DNA of 39,685 nt from NCBI GenBank assembly GCA_018674655.1, contig JABGZQ010000057.1:1-39685 (forward strand), read 5' to 3'. This document shows, piece after piece, positions 18,668 through 27,431 of the stretch; within the stretch, counting starts at the first letter, position 1, and every line of letters begins with the position of its first letter. The position numbers and the translations under genes are program-made. Source of the stretch: Fidelibacterota bacterium. GTDB taxonomy: Bacteria; Fidelibacterota; Marinisomatia; Marinisomatales; TCS55. The notes beneath the pieces were generated by a model, which saw nothing but the letters and a program-made list of their open reading frames with translations, ran no database searches and was not told where the DNA came from.

Positions 18668-18862
18668 ATGGCTGAATTCAAATGTGAACATTGCGGAATG
18701 GGAGTTACAGGGTTAAAGTGCTCAAAATGTGGCAAAGACTTGGTCCATGATCATATTACAACGGATGCTGGCAGTGAAGTCGGCGTGGCCAAGTGCCCCG
18801 ATGGATGTGGCATGATAAAATCACCCCAATGCTGTGGTCATGACATGGCCTGCGACGTCTAA
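18668..18862 (+). CDS. Small cysteine-rich metal-binding protein
   Basis: This is the only plus-strand gene recognised in the window. I start it at the ATG at 18668 (64 residues), because AAAGGAA (18656-18662) lies 5-6 bp upstream; the earlier in-frame ATG at 18653 would put the ribosome site inside the gene. The protein has CEHC (residues 6-9) and CSKC pairs, like a zinc ribbon, then KCPDGCG and a CCGHDM motif that looks like a second metal site. It is divergent from perR, sharing a 100-bp AT-rich gap and the palindromic operator, and its stop is followed by a bidirectional terminator. A role in peroxide or metal stress is inferred from this location. The family is not recognised. Confidence 0.75.
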   Translation: MAEFKCEHCGMGVTGLKCSKCGKDLVHDHITTDAGSEVGVAKCPDGCGMIKSPQCCGHDMACDV

Positions 18863-18884
18863 TTTTTTATAGACTTCGATAAAC

Positions 18885-18923
18885 AAAAAAGCCCCTCATT
18901 TATTTTATATGAGGGGCTTTTTT
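18885..18923. terminator. Bidirectional Rho-independent terminator
   Basis: AAAAAAGCCCCTCAT (18885-18899) pairs with ATGAGGGGCTTTTTT (18909-18923), a 9-bp GC-rich stem with a 9-nt AT loop and A/T runs on both sides. It lies 22 bp after the small plus-strand gene and 19 bp before the stop of the minus-strand PuuD-like gene, between convergent genes. It therefore ends both the small gene and the long minus-strand run from the right. Confidence 0.95.
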
Positions 18924-18942
18924 ATATAATTAATTTAACGGA

Positions 18943-19722
18943 TTAGAATCCTTGCACTTTAGCAGATTTTTTATATATCTGAAAGACTATATGCCAACCA
19001 ATGGCTACCATTACCAGCAATAAACCATAACCATTCAGATAATGAGAGACACCAACAGTATGCTCATTAATCATCGTCCAAATCAAAGGCACGGACATAT
19101 ATGTATTATGTTTAGAACGTAGGCCTGCCATTCCCGCATCAGCCGGATTCGGCGCATCACCATTTTTGATGGCAGTAATAATCCGTTGTTGCGCCGGCCA
19201 AATTCTGTACCATACATTGAAAGCCATCATAGAGCCAAACATGGTCCCCAAATGAATATTATATGCACGATACGACGTCATTTGAGATACACAGATCAAT
19301 AAGCAAAGAACGCCGGCGATACCCATAAAACTGGTGATTGTAGCAACGCGCGTATTTTTAGCCAATGAACTTTTATAGAAAGCATCATAGACAAAAACCA
19401 TTATAAATGGAATGAGATAAGCCACATGTTTAAACTTGCTGGCTTCTTCACCAATTCCAAGTTCTCTGAACATGGAATCATTCATTTGCATCCAGTATAC
19501 AAGTAATAAAAGGACCATACCCGTTACCCATGTCCAAGCTGCACCCCAGCGAAAGAAATATAAAGCTCTTGGCATAAGTTCGGGTACCACTTTCTTTTTT
19601 GTGTCACCATCCATCGTGGCGGCGACATGTCCATTGATCCAGTTAAAAAAGTATAGCAGTCCGATCCAAAGAACGCCTGCAATAATGTGTATCCATTTAA
19701 AAATGGGTGTTATGAATTCCAT
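18943..19722 (-). CDS. PuuD-like (urate hydroxylase N-terminal type) membrane protein
   Basis: This 259-residue protein has about seven or eight membrane helices and histidines in and near them (WIHIIAGVLWIGLLYFFNW at 11-29; YRAYNIHLGTMFG; SHYLNGYG; GWHIVFQIY). This pattern fits the membrane half of the PuuD/urate_ox_N family. The cytochrome c domain of full-length PuuD is missing, so it is a short form. Whether it oxidises urate is doubtful; a redox membrane protein with bound heme is a reasonable reading. It has a strong AAAGGAG site (19736-19730) 7 bp before the ATG, unlike most genes here, and lies 89 bp after the glutamate synthase-like gene, so it may have its own start. Confidence 0.75.
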   Translation of the reverse strand: MEFITPIFKWIHIIAGVLWIGLLYFFNWINGHVAATMDGDTKKKVVPELMPRALYFFRWGAAWTWVTGMVLLLLVYWMQMNDSMFRELGIGEEASKFKHVAYLIPFIMVFVYDAFYKSSLAKNTRVATITSFMGIAGVLCLLICVSQMTSYRAYNIHLGTMFGSMMAFNVWYRIWPAQQRIITAIKNGDAPNPADAGMAGLRSKHNTYMSVPLIWTMINEHTVGVSHYLNGYGLLLVMVAIGWHIVFQIYKKSAKVQGF

Positions 19723-19729
19723 TGAGATT

Positions 19730-19806
19730 CTCCTTTAATGTGGTTTGTTGCCTACAAAACCGAGCAATAAAATTACACGTTTAAATATTATAATTCAACA
19801 AACGTA
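19730..19806 (-). promoter_or_regulatory. Possible promoter -7 element and ribosome binding site of the PuuD-like gene
   Basis: TACGTTTG (19806-19799) matches the Bacteroidota -7 consensus TAnnTTTG, and AAAGGAG (19736-19730) is a full Shine-Dalgarno site. No TTG is found at the expected -33 spacing, so the promoter part is weak; the ribosome site is clear. Confidence 0.35.
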
Positions 19807-19811
19807 ATCAA

Positions 19812-21392
19812 TTATTCATTATTTGAATACGGAAAAATATCAGCCATGGTTTGTACTTGACCATACTGATTTTTATACACTATATGGGTTCTATCAAATT
19901 CAGTGTAATTATTCAATCCTGATGCAGCTGCCAAAGAATTCAACCCATTTCGCAGTGTAATAACATAATTAAGGACACGCCATTGCTTTTCATCAACAAC
20001 TAAAGCTTTTTGATGATCTGTGTCCGTAGTAGCAACACCCACAGGACATTTATTTGTATGACATTTTTCCGCTCCGATGCATCCGACTGAAATCATCATT
20101 CCCCGGGCAATATTCACCAAATCAGCTCCCATGCCCATAGCAATAGCAACTTTGTCCGGACTGAATATTTTTCCGCTGGCGAATACTTTTACGTTATCTC
20201 TTACACCATATTTCCGCAAAGCATTATCCAAATACAGAATTCCGGACTTAACGGGTAATCCCATGGTGTCTGCCATTTCTTGATATGTCGCACCGGATCC
20301 GCCTTCCCCGCCATCAACAGTTATGGCATCGGGACCGCTTCCGGTTTCAGCCATTGCTTTACATAAATCATCCGCAGAATTGGGACCGCCCATGACAATT
20401 TTAATACAGATGGGTTTTCCGCCAATATCTCTTAATTTGTCAATGAAATCGAATAAAGTTGGTACATCATGAAATTGATGATGGCGATTGGGTGAATCTA
20501 CATTTTTCCAGGGAGTTACACCGCGGATAGCTGCAATTTCTTCATTGACTTTACTCCCTTCAACGTGCCCACCGCGAATTTTTGCCCCTTGAGCTAATTT
20601 CAATTCAAACATGGCAATTTGCGGATTATCCGCTTTATCTTTGAATTTATCCGGGCAAAATTCACCTTTTTCTGTTCTAACACCAAATAATCCGGGACCG
20701 ATTTGCATAATAACATCTCCCCCGCCCAATAGATGATAACTCGCCAATCCACCTTCACCGGTATGAACCCAAGATCCTTTCGCTTTCCCTAAACCTAAAC
20801 TCATGGAGCTGATTGCATTTTCTCCCAATGCCCCATAGCTCATTGCACTCATACCTACGGGTCCATATACTTTCCAGGGTGATTTACATTTTGGGCCGAT
20901 GACTATTGCATCTTCTTCCTTAAGCAACCAGGGTTGAACGTCAATTTCTTCCAGTTTTTCCTTTCTTGAAAATAATCCTTCAGTTCCCACATAACGTTTT
21001 GTTTTTATTTTCGGTGCGCACACAACTCGCATTTCTTCAGACAGCTTTGGAAACATAGAATTCTTCAGATACCACCCGGACTTATCAAAGTCTCTTTTTG
21101 ATCCAAAGGCAATTAGCGTTTTCAAATATTTTCCCGCAACTACAATATTAGCAAAATCGGTGCGGCTAAATGGTTTCCCCTCATGATCTGAATCAAACAT
21201 ATACTGGCGTAATTCAGGACCCAGCATTTCAAATATATATCGGATTCTTCCCAATAATGGAAAATTACGAAGTATAGAATGCTGACTCTGGCGCCGGTCT
21301 TTTAAATAAACATAAATAAATAAGACTGGCGGGACAGATATAAAGACAATAAAAACGGTCAATAAAATATTAAGGGCTATATTTTGGAACAT
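19812..21392 (-). CDS. FMN-binding glutamate synthase family protein
   Basis: This 526-residue protein corresponds to the FMN-binding and central part of the glutamate synthase large subunit, without the glutamine amidotransferase domain. A hydrophobic N-terminal helix (about 5-28) suggests membrane anchoring. The TIM-barrel region has GGEGGSGATYQEM and GADLVNIARG-type segments for FMN and a CX5CX4C cluster (Cys438, Cys444, Cys449; CIGAEKCHTNKCPVG) for a 3Fe-4S centre. The role of these stand-alone proteins is not settled; they may use ferredoxin or another donor and act on glutamate or a related substrate. It is 20 bp downstream of the universal stress protein gene. Confidence 0.88.
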   Translation of the reverse strand: MFQNIALNILLTVFIVFISVPPVLFIYVYLKDRRQSQHSILRNFPLLGRIRYIFEMLGPELRQYMFDSDHEGKPFSRTDFANIVVAGKYLKTLIAFGSKRDFDKSGWYLKNSMFPKLSEEMRVVCAPKIKTKRYVGTEGLFSRKEKLEEIDVQPWLLKEEDAIVIGPKCKSPWKVYGPVGMSAMSYGALGENAISSMSLGLGKAKGSWVHTGEGGLASYHLLGGGDVIMQIGPGLFGVRTEKGEFCPDKFKDKADNPQIAMFELKLAQGAKIRGGHVEGSKVNEEIAAIRGVTPWKNVDSPNRHHQFHDVPTLFDFIDKLRDIGGKPICIKIVMGGPNSADDLCKAMAETGSGPDAITVDGGEGGSGATYQEMADTMGLPVKSGILYLDNALRKYGVRDNVKVFASGKIFSPDKVAIAMGMGADLVNIARGMMISVGCIGAEKCHTNKCPVGVATTDTDHQKALVVDEKQWRVLNYVITLRNGLNSLAAASGLNNYTEFDRTHIVYKNQYGQVQTMADIFPYSNNE

Positions 21393-21412
21393 GGGGATCG
21401 TTACCTAACTTA

Positions 21413-22297
21413 TTATTTTACGATTAAAATAGGGCAATGACAATTTTCCATTACTTTTAATGGTTTACTGCCTTTAAAAAACTTTTTAAGTGGATTTCGT
21501 GTGGACGTTCCCATAACAATAATATGATTATTTCCCGCAACTTCTTTGATCACTTCAGAAGGATCGCCTACTTTATAAATGTTTTTATAATTGATCCCAC
21601 ACCGTCGGATAAACTTCGCCGCTCTTTCTGCCGCATTTTTATAGTCCTCACCGAAATGTTCTGTTTTACTGATCGTTAAAATATCAACATCAATATTGAA
21701 TGCCTGTGCCACTCGGGCACCATATTTTACCGCTTTTCGGGTCCCTTTCGAGTCATCCACTGCTAACAATATTTTATAGAGTTTATCAGGGTCAAATTGG
21801 TTTACAATAAAAATTGAACTATCAATATATTGAATAAGATCATGGGCCATTCGCCGTTTTTTACTACCACCGATGATGGTCACATCATATTGATGACCGG
21901 CGACTTCATCTCGTAACTCAGAAATGATTTCTCCATTCCGTAAAATAAGATTTACATCTTCACAAATGGTGCCTTTCAAATAGACTTCCGATCTATTACC
22001 GCCCGTATCCACTAATGTATTCTTTGGAAATCCAGCCTCTATTTCAGTGGGTTCAATAAACTTTTTTTCTGCTAAAAATTCAAAAGCCCATTCCAATACA
22101 TCCACACCTGGGCGGTCAAAGTTCCAAGATTCCAACCGTTCTTGAGAAAGGCCGACCACCTTGGCGTTAAATTCGCTCACCTTTTCACCCACATCCACAA
22201 TTGTGGTCGATGCTTTGAATGCTCGCGCAACCCTTATCCCAACTCTGAGTGTGGGGCCTGAATACTCTTTATTACTGACTGCGATTAAGATTTTCAT
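21413..22297 (-). CDS. Double universal stress protein (UspA-type)
   Basis: This 294-residue cytoplasmic protein has two Usp-like alpha/beta halves. The first (about 1-160) starts KILIAVSNKEYSGP and is divergent in its ATP-binding part. The second (about 170-294) starts LYKILLAVDDSKGTRKAVKYG and ends with VMGTSTRNPLKKFFKGSKPLKVM, close to the G2xG9xG(S/T) nucleotide-binding motif. It lies between the SLC13 carrier and the FMN-binding glutamate synthase-like gene with gaps of 20-23 bp, consistent with one operon. Usp genes next to transporters often regulate or stabilise them; here this is inference. Confidence 0.88.
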   Translation of the reverse strand: MKILIAVSNKEYSGPTLRVGIRVARAFKASTTIVDVGEKVSEFNAKVVGLSQERLESWNFDRPGVDVLEWAFEFLAEKKFIEPTEIEAGFPKNTLVDTGGNRSEVYLKGTICEDVNLILRNGEIISELRDEVAGHQYDVTIIGGSKKRRMAHDLIQYIDSSIFIVNQFDPDKLYKILLAVDDSKGTRKAVKYGARVAQAFNIDVDILTISKTEHFGEDYKNAAERAAKFIRRCGINYKNIYKVGDPSEVIKEVAGNNHIIVMGTSTRNPLKKFFKGSKPLKVMENCHCPILIVK

Positions 22298-22320
22298 AAT
22301 GATCCGATTTTAATGCTTTT

Positions 22321-23733
22321 TTACCTGAAAAACAGCCAATATGTATTGGCGTATATGACCAGAAGAACAATAGAGATAACTCCCATTTTCCAACCTACTT
22401 TTAAAAAATCTTTGGCGTTAACCAACCCACTGGAATAGACAATTGTACAGGCCGGTGCAGCTACAGCAGTAAAATAACCAAATGCAGATGCAATGGCTGT
22501 AACCATTCCCAAGTGCATTGAATCTTGTCCCATATTCATTGTAATGGGCCCCAATACAGCCACGGTTGCTGAACTAGACAGAACATTGGCCATGGTGGTG
22601 GTCATAACTGTGACGATTAAATCTGCAACAAACGGTAATTTATTAATGACTGGTTCAATAAAATTGACAATGGATTCAGCAAGCCAAACAGCTGCGCCCG
22701 TTGTTTTAATATTTGAACCCAATGAGATGGTCGATCCAAATAATAGAATGACCCCCCAATGGGTATTCTTACTCAAATCTTCCCACTTGACAAACCCGCC
22801 GACTAAATACATGAGGACACCCGTTAAAGCGATGGTGCCAAGTCCAACAGATTCACTAAAAAATATCCAACCGACAAATACCAATAAAAAGATCACTGCA
22901 GCAATGGTATTACGCCCGGTCATTTCGGCTGACTTAGCCACCTGAATAACCAATTTTCTCACACCACTATCTAATTTGATAAACTCGGGTGTAAAACTCT
23001 TCATTAAGACCCAGGAAACAATAGGAATTTGAATTAACACCAACGGATAAACACGTAACATCCAATTAATATAAGACATGGATAAACCAGAGTCACGAAG
23101 ATAGTCTATCATAATAACATTTCGACCACCACCAGAAGGCGTACCAATGGATCCAACGAGGGCACCATAGGCAATCGAAAATAAAAGAACTGCTGATAAA
23201 TTTTGGACTTTCTCTTTATCCTCCGATGTAAAATGAATCAATGTCATTGCAATGGGCAACATAATTGCTGCAACAGTATGCTCCCCAATAAACGAAGCTA
23301 ATATTGCTGAAATTGCGGTAAAACCAAATACAATATTTCTTGTTTTATTTCCCGTTAATGTGATGATTCCTAATGCAATCCGCGCATCCCATCCCTGTTT
23401 AATAATCGCAACAGCTAACATTAGTGATCCCATGATAAAAAACACAGCATCATTCATAAATGATTTGGCAATGTCATTGGCAGACCCGATGCCAAGATAA
23501 ACCTCCATTACGAGGATATACATTGCAATCGCCGGTAAAGGAATAGGCTCAGTCACAATTAACATTAAGGCTGTAATAACAATAACTATGGATCGATATC
23601 CCTCGATAGATAGGCCGGACGGTGCGGGAATGAATAGAAGAAAAACACTAATGACCATGGTGATTAAGAACCATTTCTTTTGCGTAATCCAAAAGAGGAA
23701 ATTGGTTAAGGAATGTTCTGAAAATCCAAGCAT
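22321..23733 (-). CDS. SLC13/DASS-family anion transporter, divergent substrate motifs
   Basis: This 470-residue protein has about 11-12 membrane helices in two repeats of the divalent anion:sodium symporter family. The SNT motifs that bind sodium and the anion in dicarboxylate carriers are altered: the first is GEH (150-152, in ASFIGEHTVAAIMLP) and the second SSS (386-388, in VLSSSATVAVLGP). A GTPSGGGRN segment (198-205) is also unusual. These changes make the substrate uncertain; with the sulfur genes around, sulfate or a related anion is plausible, but a dicarboxylate is not excluded. It starts 24 bp after moaE. Confidence 0.85.
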   Translation of the reverse strand: MLGFSEHSLTNFLFWITQKKWFLITMVISVFLLFIPAPSGLSIEGYRSIVIVITALMLIVTEPIPLPAIAMYILVMEVYLGIGSANDIAKSFMNDAVFFIMGSLMLAVAIIKQGWDARIALGIITLTGNKTRNIVFGFTAISAILASFIGEHTVAAIMLPIAMTLIHFTSEDKEKVQNLSAVLLFSIAYGALVGSIGTPSGGGRNVIMIDYLRDSGLSMSYINWMLRVYPLVLIQIPIVSWVLMKSFTPEFIKLDSGVRKLVIQVAKSAEMTGRNTIAAVIFLLVFVGWIFFSESVGLGTIALTGVLMYLVGGFVKWEDLSKNTHWGVILLFGSTISLGSNIKTTGAAVWLAESIVNFIEPVINKLPFVADLIVTVMTTTMANVLSSSATVAVLGPITMNMGQDSMHLGMVTAIASAFGYFTAVAAPACTIVYSSGLVNAKDFLKVGWKMGVISIVLLVIYANTYWLFFR

Positions 23734-23757
23734 TATAGTTGAGAATTTACCTTGGAA

Positions 23758-24177
23758 TTAATAATCGTGTGAACACTCACTTGGGATTCGCGATCCGTCT
23801 CCTAAAATGGCCCATTTCCAAATGGGCACACGTTTTTTTAATTCAATTATAAACCAAGACATGGCATCAATCCCTTCTTGCCGATGTTTGGACCAAATGA
23901 CAATATGAAGACTTGTTTCTCCTACATCCACCTTGCCAATTCTATGCTTACAAAATATATCATTAATAGAGAATTTTTGGCAAGTATCTTTTGCCAGTTG
24001 GGTGAGTTCCGCTTCAGCCATTCCTTCATATTGCTCATATTCTAAAGCGGTTATGGCATCCCCATGTTCAGTGGCTCTTACTCTACCATTAAAAATCAAT
24101 TCCGCGCCATCTTGTTGACGGGAATCATCATTCGGAAAGAAAGGTATGGGACCGTCAATTATTTCAATCTTGACCAT
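23758..24177 (-). CDS. moaE: Molybdopterin synthase large subunit MoaE
   Basis: MoaE, with MoaD, converts cyclic pyranopterin monophosphate to molybdopterin by inserting two sulfurs. The 139-residue length is normal. Family features seen: FNGRVRATEHGDAITALEYE near the N-terminus, KHRIGKVDVGETSLHIV (about 77-93), SKHRQEGIDA and the conserved KKRVPIWKWA near the end, where the active-site Lys and the MoaD tail contact lie. Its ATG abuts the moaD stop with no gap (24177 / 24178), a tight moaD-moaE pair. Confidence 0.96.
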   Translation of the reverse strand: MVKIEIIDGPIPFFPNDDSRQQDGAELIFNGRVRATEHGDAITALEYEQYEGMAEAELTQLAKDTCQKFSINDIFCKHRIGKVDVGETSLHIVIWSKHRQEGIDAMSWFIIELKKRVPIWKWAILGDGSRIPSECSHDY

Positions 24178-24420
24178 TTAGCCCCCTTGTACAGGTGGAA
24201 TGAATGCCACTTCATCCCCATCATTTAGTTCAATGTCGTTAGGAATGTATTTTTGATTTACCGCAATTCGTAAAGAAATGCCATCTAATTTACCATCTGC
24301 TTTCGATCTAATATTTTGTTCTAATTCTGAAGTCATTGTACCTGCTTCCAGCTCTAAAACAAATTCATCTATACCCAAAGCATACTTCACTTGAGAAAAA
24401 CATTTTATCGTTATTTTCAT
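24178..24420 (-). CDS. moaD: Molybdopterin synthase sulfur carrier subunit MoaD
   Basis: MoaD is a ubiquitin-like protein whose C-terminal Gly-Gly is adenylated by MoeB and turned into a thiocarboxylate sulfur donor. The 80-residue protein has the ThiS/MoaD fold pattern (KITIKCFSQVKYALG at the start, a hydrophobic core and LNDGDEVAFIPPVQGG at the end) and the essential terminal GG. It directly precedes moaE. An 88-bp gap separates it from the rhodanese-moeB gene upstream; that gap is AT-rich and holds a 6-bp inverted repeat (TATTGA / TCAATA, 24463-24477). Confidence 0.95.
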   Translation of the reverse strand: MKITIKCFSQVKYALGIDEFVLELEAGTMTSELEQNIRSKADGKLDGISLRIAVNQKYIPNDIELNDGDEVAFIPPVQGG

Positions 24421-24508
24421 ATTATTTTAACATAGAGACACGAAGAACACAGGAATAATTAATATTGACTCTCAATAATGTTTTCATGTGTTTGTACTCA
24501 TATTTTAA

Positions 24509-25477
24509 CTATCCAATTTCAATGATTTCAGTTCGATGGTTCATCCCATCATACATAAGCAGTTTACCCACTAAATTTGTTTTAATACTCACAATTAATT
24601 TTACCGTTTCTATTGCTTGTATATTGCCAATAATTCCCGGTAGCATACCTAAAACGCCTGCATCTGCACAGGACACACCACCAGATGGTGGCTCGAGAAA
24701 CAATTCTTTATAACCCGGGCTTCCGTCAACATTCAATACAGCTACCTGTCCTTCCCACCGATACAACCCGCCATAAATCATGGGTACATTTGACTCTTTG
24801 GAAAATCGGTCAATCAATTGTCGCGTTTGAATATTATCCGTCGCATCAATCACCACATCACATTCCTGAATGAAATCCAAGCCATTGGATTCGTCTAAAT
24901 ATTCATCTACACATTGTATCTTAGTCACAGAATTAATTGTTCGCAAACTTTCTTCGGCCGATTTGACTTTCGTTTTTCCAATATCATCTGTTCCATGTAA
25001 TGGTTGACGATGAAGATTGGATAATTCAACACTATCGCCATCAATTAGAATCAATTTCCCAATGCCAGCTGCAACCAATGACTGAGAGACGGGGCAACCC
25101 AATCCACCTAAACCAACAATTGCCACGCTTGCATTCAAGAGCTTCTTCTGTCCTTCAAGTCCTACTTCCGGCAAAACTGTTTGCCGAGACCATCTGCTTA
25201 AATCTTCTTTTTCGGACTGGAAATCAATCCATGCTTGTGCACCACCCAATAAACTGAATGTATCTTTCAGGTTCTGTTCAATAATCATACCTTCTGTCAC
25301 AATACCAAATTGACACACCAACACCTTTTTCCCTTCTATGGTATGAATGAACCCGTCTTCTGAATTAATGATGTTTATTCCATCCATGGGGAATTCTTTC
25401 CGCTGAGATTCGGGGCGAATATCAATCACAGTGAATTCGGATTGTCGCTCAAGAAGTTCTTTGGGTGTTAGAATCAT
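24509..25477 (-). CDS. moeB: MoeB/ThiF-type adenylyltransferase with N-terminal rhodanese-like domain
   Basis: MoeB adenylates the MoaD C-terminus. Residues 90-322 show the E1-like nucleotide site GLGGLG (122-127), DGDSVELSNLHRQ and a Cys270 in VSCADAGVLG. Residues 1-88 look like a short rhodanese domain (VIDIRPESQRKE, then KVLVCQFG with Cys55, then LLGGAQAWID), which could carry the persulfide for MoaD. In known fusions such as MoeB/MOCS3 the rhodanese is at the C-terminus, so this order is reversed. The usual CxxC zinc pairs are missing: the first (CYRC-type) position reads GYKELF and the C-terminus stops before the second. Overlaps moeA by 4 bp. Confidence 0.88.
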   Translation of the reverse strand: MILTPKELLERQSEFTVIDIRPESQRKEFPMDGINIINSEDGFIHTIEGKKVLVCQFGIVTEGMIIEQNLKDTFSLLGGAQAWIDFQSEKEDLSRWSRQTVLPEVGLEGQKKLLNASVAIVGLGGLGCPVSQSLVAAGIGKLILIDGDSVELSNLHRQPLHGTDDIGKTKVKSAEESLRTINSVTKIQCVDEYLDESNGLDFIQECDVVIDATDNIQTRQLIDRFSKESNVPMIYGGLYRWEGQVAVLNVDGSPGYKELFLEPPSGGVSCADAGVLGMLPGIIGNIQAIETVKLIVSIKTNLVGKLLMYDGMNHRTEIIEIG

Positions 25478-26697
25478 TTAATCGATTTCCAGGGCAATAT
25501 ATGAACAGTAATATTCTCTCCCGGTAGCAATGGGCCATCTCCTTGAGCTGTCCCAAGAATACAATTAGTCTGCAATGACGATGTTAACATATGCGACCCC
25601 ACTTTTGGGGATGGTTCACAAACCAATTGTCCATTCTCCATCCACGCCTTCCCAAATAAAAAACGATATTTTACCTTTTCCCTTGGAAACGGTTTTTTCA
25701 AGATTGCAGTTATTGATTCCTTCTCCGGTTGCCCGGTCAATGTATGGATAACAGGCCAAACCCAGTCCATAAATCCTATATATGACGAAACGGGATTTCC
25801 TGGCAATCCGAAAATCAATGTATTTTTTCCTGTACCAAAAAATAGGGGCTTTCCAGGTTTTTGAGCCACTTTCCAAAAATGCTCTTCAACACCCAACTCC
25901 ATAAATACATCTCGAACATAATCGTATTTCCCCATAGAAACACCCCCAGAAGAAATAACAATATCACAGGTTTCCAGTGCTTCGGATAAAAACAATCTTA
26001 ATGAATCTTTATTATCTTTAATAACGTTTCGCATGGTTATTTCTGCCCCAGCACAATTCGCTAATTCCGAAAATACGTATAAATTAGAATTATAAATTTG
26101 TCCTTCACCTAATGGGGTTCCCGGTTCAACTAATTCATCTCCCGTACCAAAAATGGCAATCTCTGGCTTCTTAAAAACAGAAAGATTCCCATACCCAAAT
26201 GTAGCGCAGGTTCCTATTTCGCTGGGTGTAATGGGCGTTCCTTTTTGAATCAGTATTTTACCTTCTTTAATTTCTTCACCCCGGTTTCGAATATGCTTTC
26301 CTGGAAATGTTTCAAGCATTATTTGAACAGTTTCAGCATCTGAGAAACCACTACTATCTTCCACCATAATAATAGCATCTGCGCCATCAGGAATCTTTGC
26401 TCCTGTCATACATTGAATACATTCTCCCTCTTTAATAGAAACGTTGTTTGGGGTTCCTGCAGAGCTAACCCCCACCATATTCAGGGTGACTGGACTATCA
26501 TTGCTTGCTCCTATTGTATCAACAGATCGTACTGCAAATCCATCCATGGCAGAGTTATCAAACCGTGGTGACGGAAAAGTTGCAACAACATCCTGAGCTA
26601 AAATCCTGTCACCGGAATTTTTTAACAACACTTGTTCTTTTTCTACTTTAAAGAGATGCTTTTCTACAATTAATTTTGCTTCTTTAATTGGTATCAT
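25474..26697 (-). CDS. moeA: Molybdopterin molybdenumtransferase MoeA
   Basis: MoeA inserts molybdate into adenylylated molybdopterin. The 407-residue length fits. Seen: DNSAMDGFA (47-55), the region with GAKIPDGADAIIMVE (about 93-107), FGTGDELVEPG (about 183-193), the MoaB-like active core SSGGVSMGKYDYVRD and GLPGNPVSS. A full MoeA fold with four domains can be followed to the end. It overlaps the next gene, moeB, by 4 bp and the preceding TauE-like gene by 4 bp. Confidence 0.96.
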   Translation of the reverse strand: MIPIKEAKLIVEKHLFKVEKEQVLLKNSGDRILAQDVVATFPSPRFDNSAMDGFAVRSVDTIGASNDSPVTLNMVGVSSAGTPNNVSIKEGECIQCMTGAKIPDGADAIIMVEDSSGFSDAETVQIMLETFPGKHIRNRGEEIKEGKILIQKGTPITPSEIGTCATFGYGNLSVFKKPEIAIFGTGDELVEPGTPLGEGQIYNSNLYVFSELANCAGAEITMRNVIKDNKDSLRLFLSEALETCDIVISSGGVSMGKYDYVRDVFMELGVEEHFWKVAQKPGKPLFFGTGKNTLIFGLPGNPVSSYIGFMDWVWPVIHTLTGQPEKESITAILKKPFPREKVKYRFLFGKAWMENGQLVCEPSPKVGSHMLTSSLQTNCILGTAQGDGPLLPGENITVHILPWKSIK

Positions 26698-27431
26698 AAA
26701 ATTCCTTTGATTAAAAATAGAATGGCTATAAGAATGATGCCGCCCATAACTTGTTGAATTGTTTTAGCATTAAATCGAACTGCTCCCATATAGGAACCGG
26801 CAAATCCTCCTAACATCACTGCTCCAGCTAATGGTAAAATAAACTGTGGATCAAATGCGCCTATTTGTGTTCTTGCAATAACGCCAACTAATGAATTTAC
26901 CCATATAAAAATTGCTCCTGATGCTGCAGCTTCTTTTTCTGACCCAAGTCTAAACATTATAATTAGAGGCACAAGATAAATACCACCACCAATACCAACT
27001 GTTCCAGCAATAAAACCAAGGAAACCCCCTAAACCAAAAATGAAAATCCACTTTTGACCTCCGGTTAATTGAAATGAAAACTGTAGATGGTGGAAGATAT
27101 ATATTCTTATAGCAACCATCACAAGAGTGAGGAGCAAAATAATCTGAAAAATATTATTTGGCATATCCAATATTCCTGCCAAATAAACCATAGGAATAGA
27201 TGTTGTCAGAAACGGGACAATTAAATTGAGTCTTACATACCCTTTTCTCCAAAAATTTATCATACCGATAAATGTCACCACTAAATTCATGGTTAATGAT
27301 GTAGTCGGAATGATATGATAACTGATACCAAAAATTGCCATGAGGGCTGTGTATGATGACCCACCACCAAGTCCAACAGATGAGTAAATCAACGCCACAA
27401 AGAAAAACAATATAGGCAGAAAATATTCCAT
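26694..27431 (-). CDS. TauE/SafE-family membrane exporter
   Basis: This 245-residue protein has about seven or eight membrane helices in two related halves; GLGGGSSYTALMAIFG (about 21-36) and GFIAGTVGIGGGIYLVP (about 138-154) are the repeated glycine-rich motifs of the family. TauE/SafE proteins export sulfite, sulfoacetate or related organic anions. Location between moeA and the moaC-moaB gene, in a run of Mo-enzyme and sulfur genes, fits sulfite export or detoxification. The family is broad, so the substrate is inferred. Overlaps both neighbours by 1-4 bp. Confidence 0.88.
   Translation of the reverse strand: MEYFLPILFFFVALIYSSVGLGGGSSYTALMAIFGISYHIIPTTSLTMNLVVTFIGMINFWRKGYVRLNLIVPFLTTSIPMVYLAGILDMPNNIFQIILLLTLVMVAIRIYIFHHLQFSFQLTGGQKWIFIFGLGGFLGFIAGTVGIGGGIYLVPLIIMFRLGSEKEAAASGAIFIWVNSLVGVIARTQIGAFDPQFILPLAGAVMLGGFAGSYMGAVRFNAKTIQQVMGGIILIAILFLIKGIL

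Noticed and set aside
24463-24477. TATTGA / TCAATA inverted repeat between rhodanese-moeB and moaD
   Set aside because: It is short and AT-rich with a 3-nt loop, easily found by chance, and has no supporting promoter or conservation evidence.
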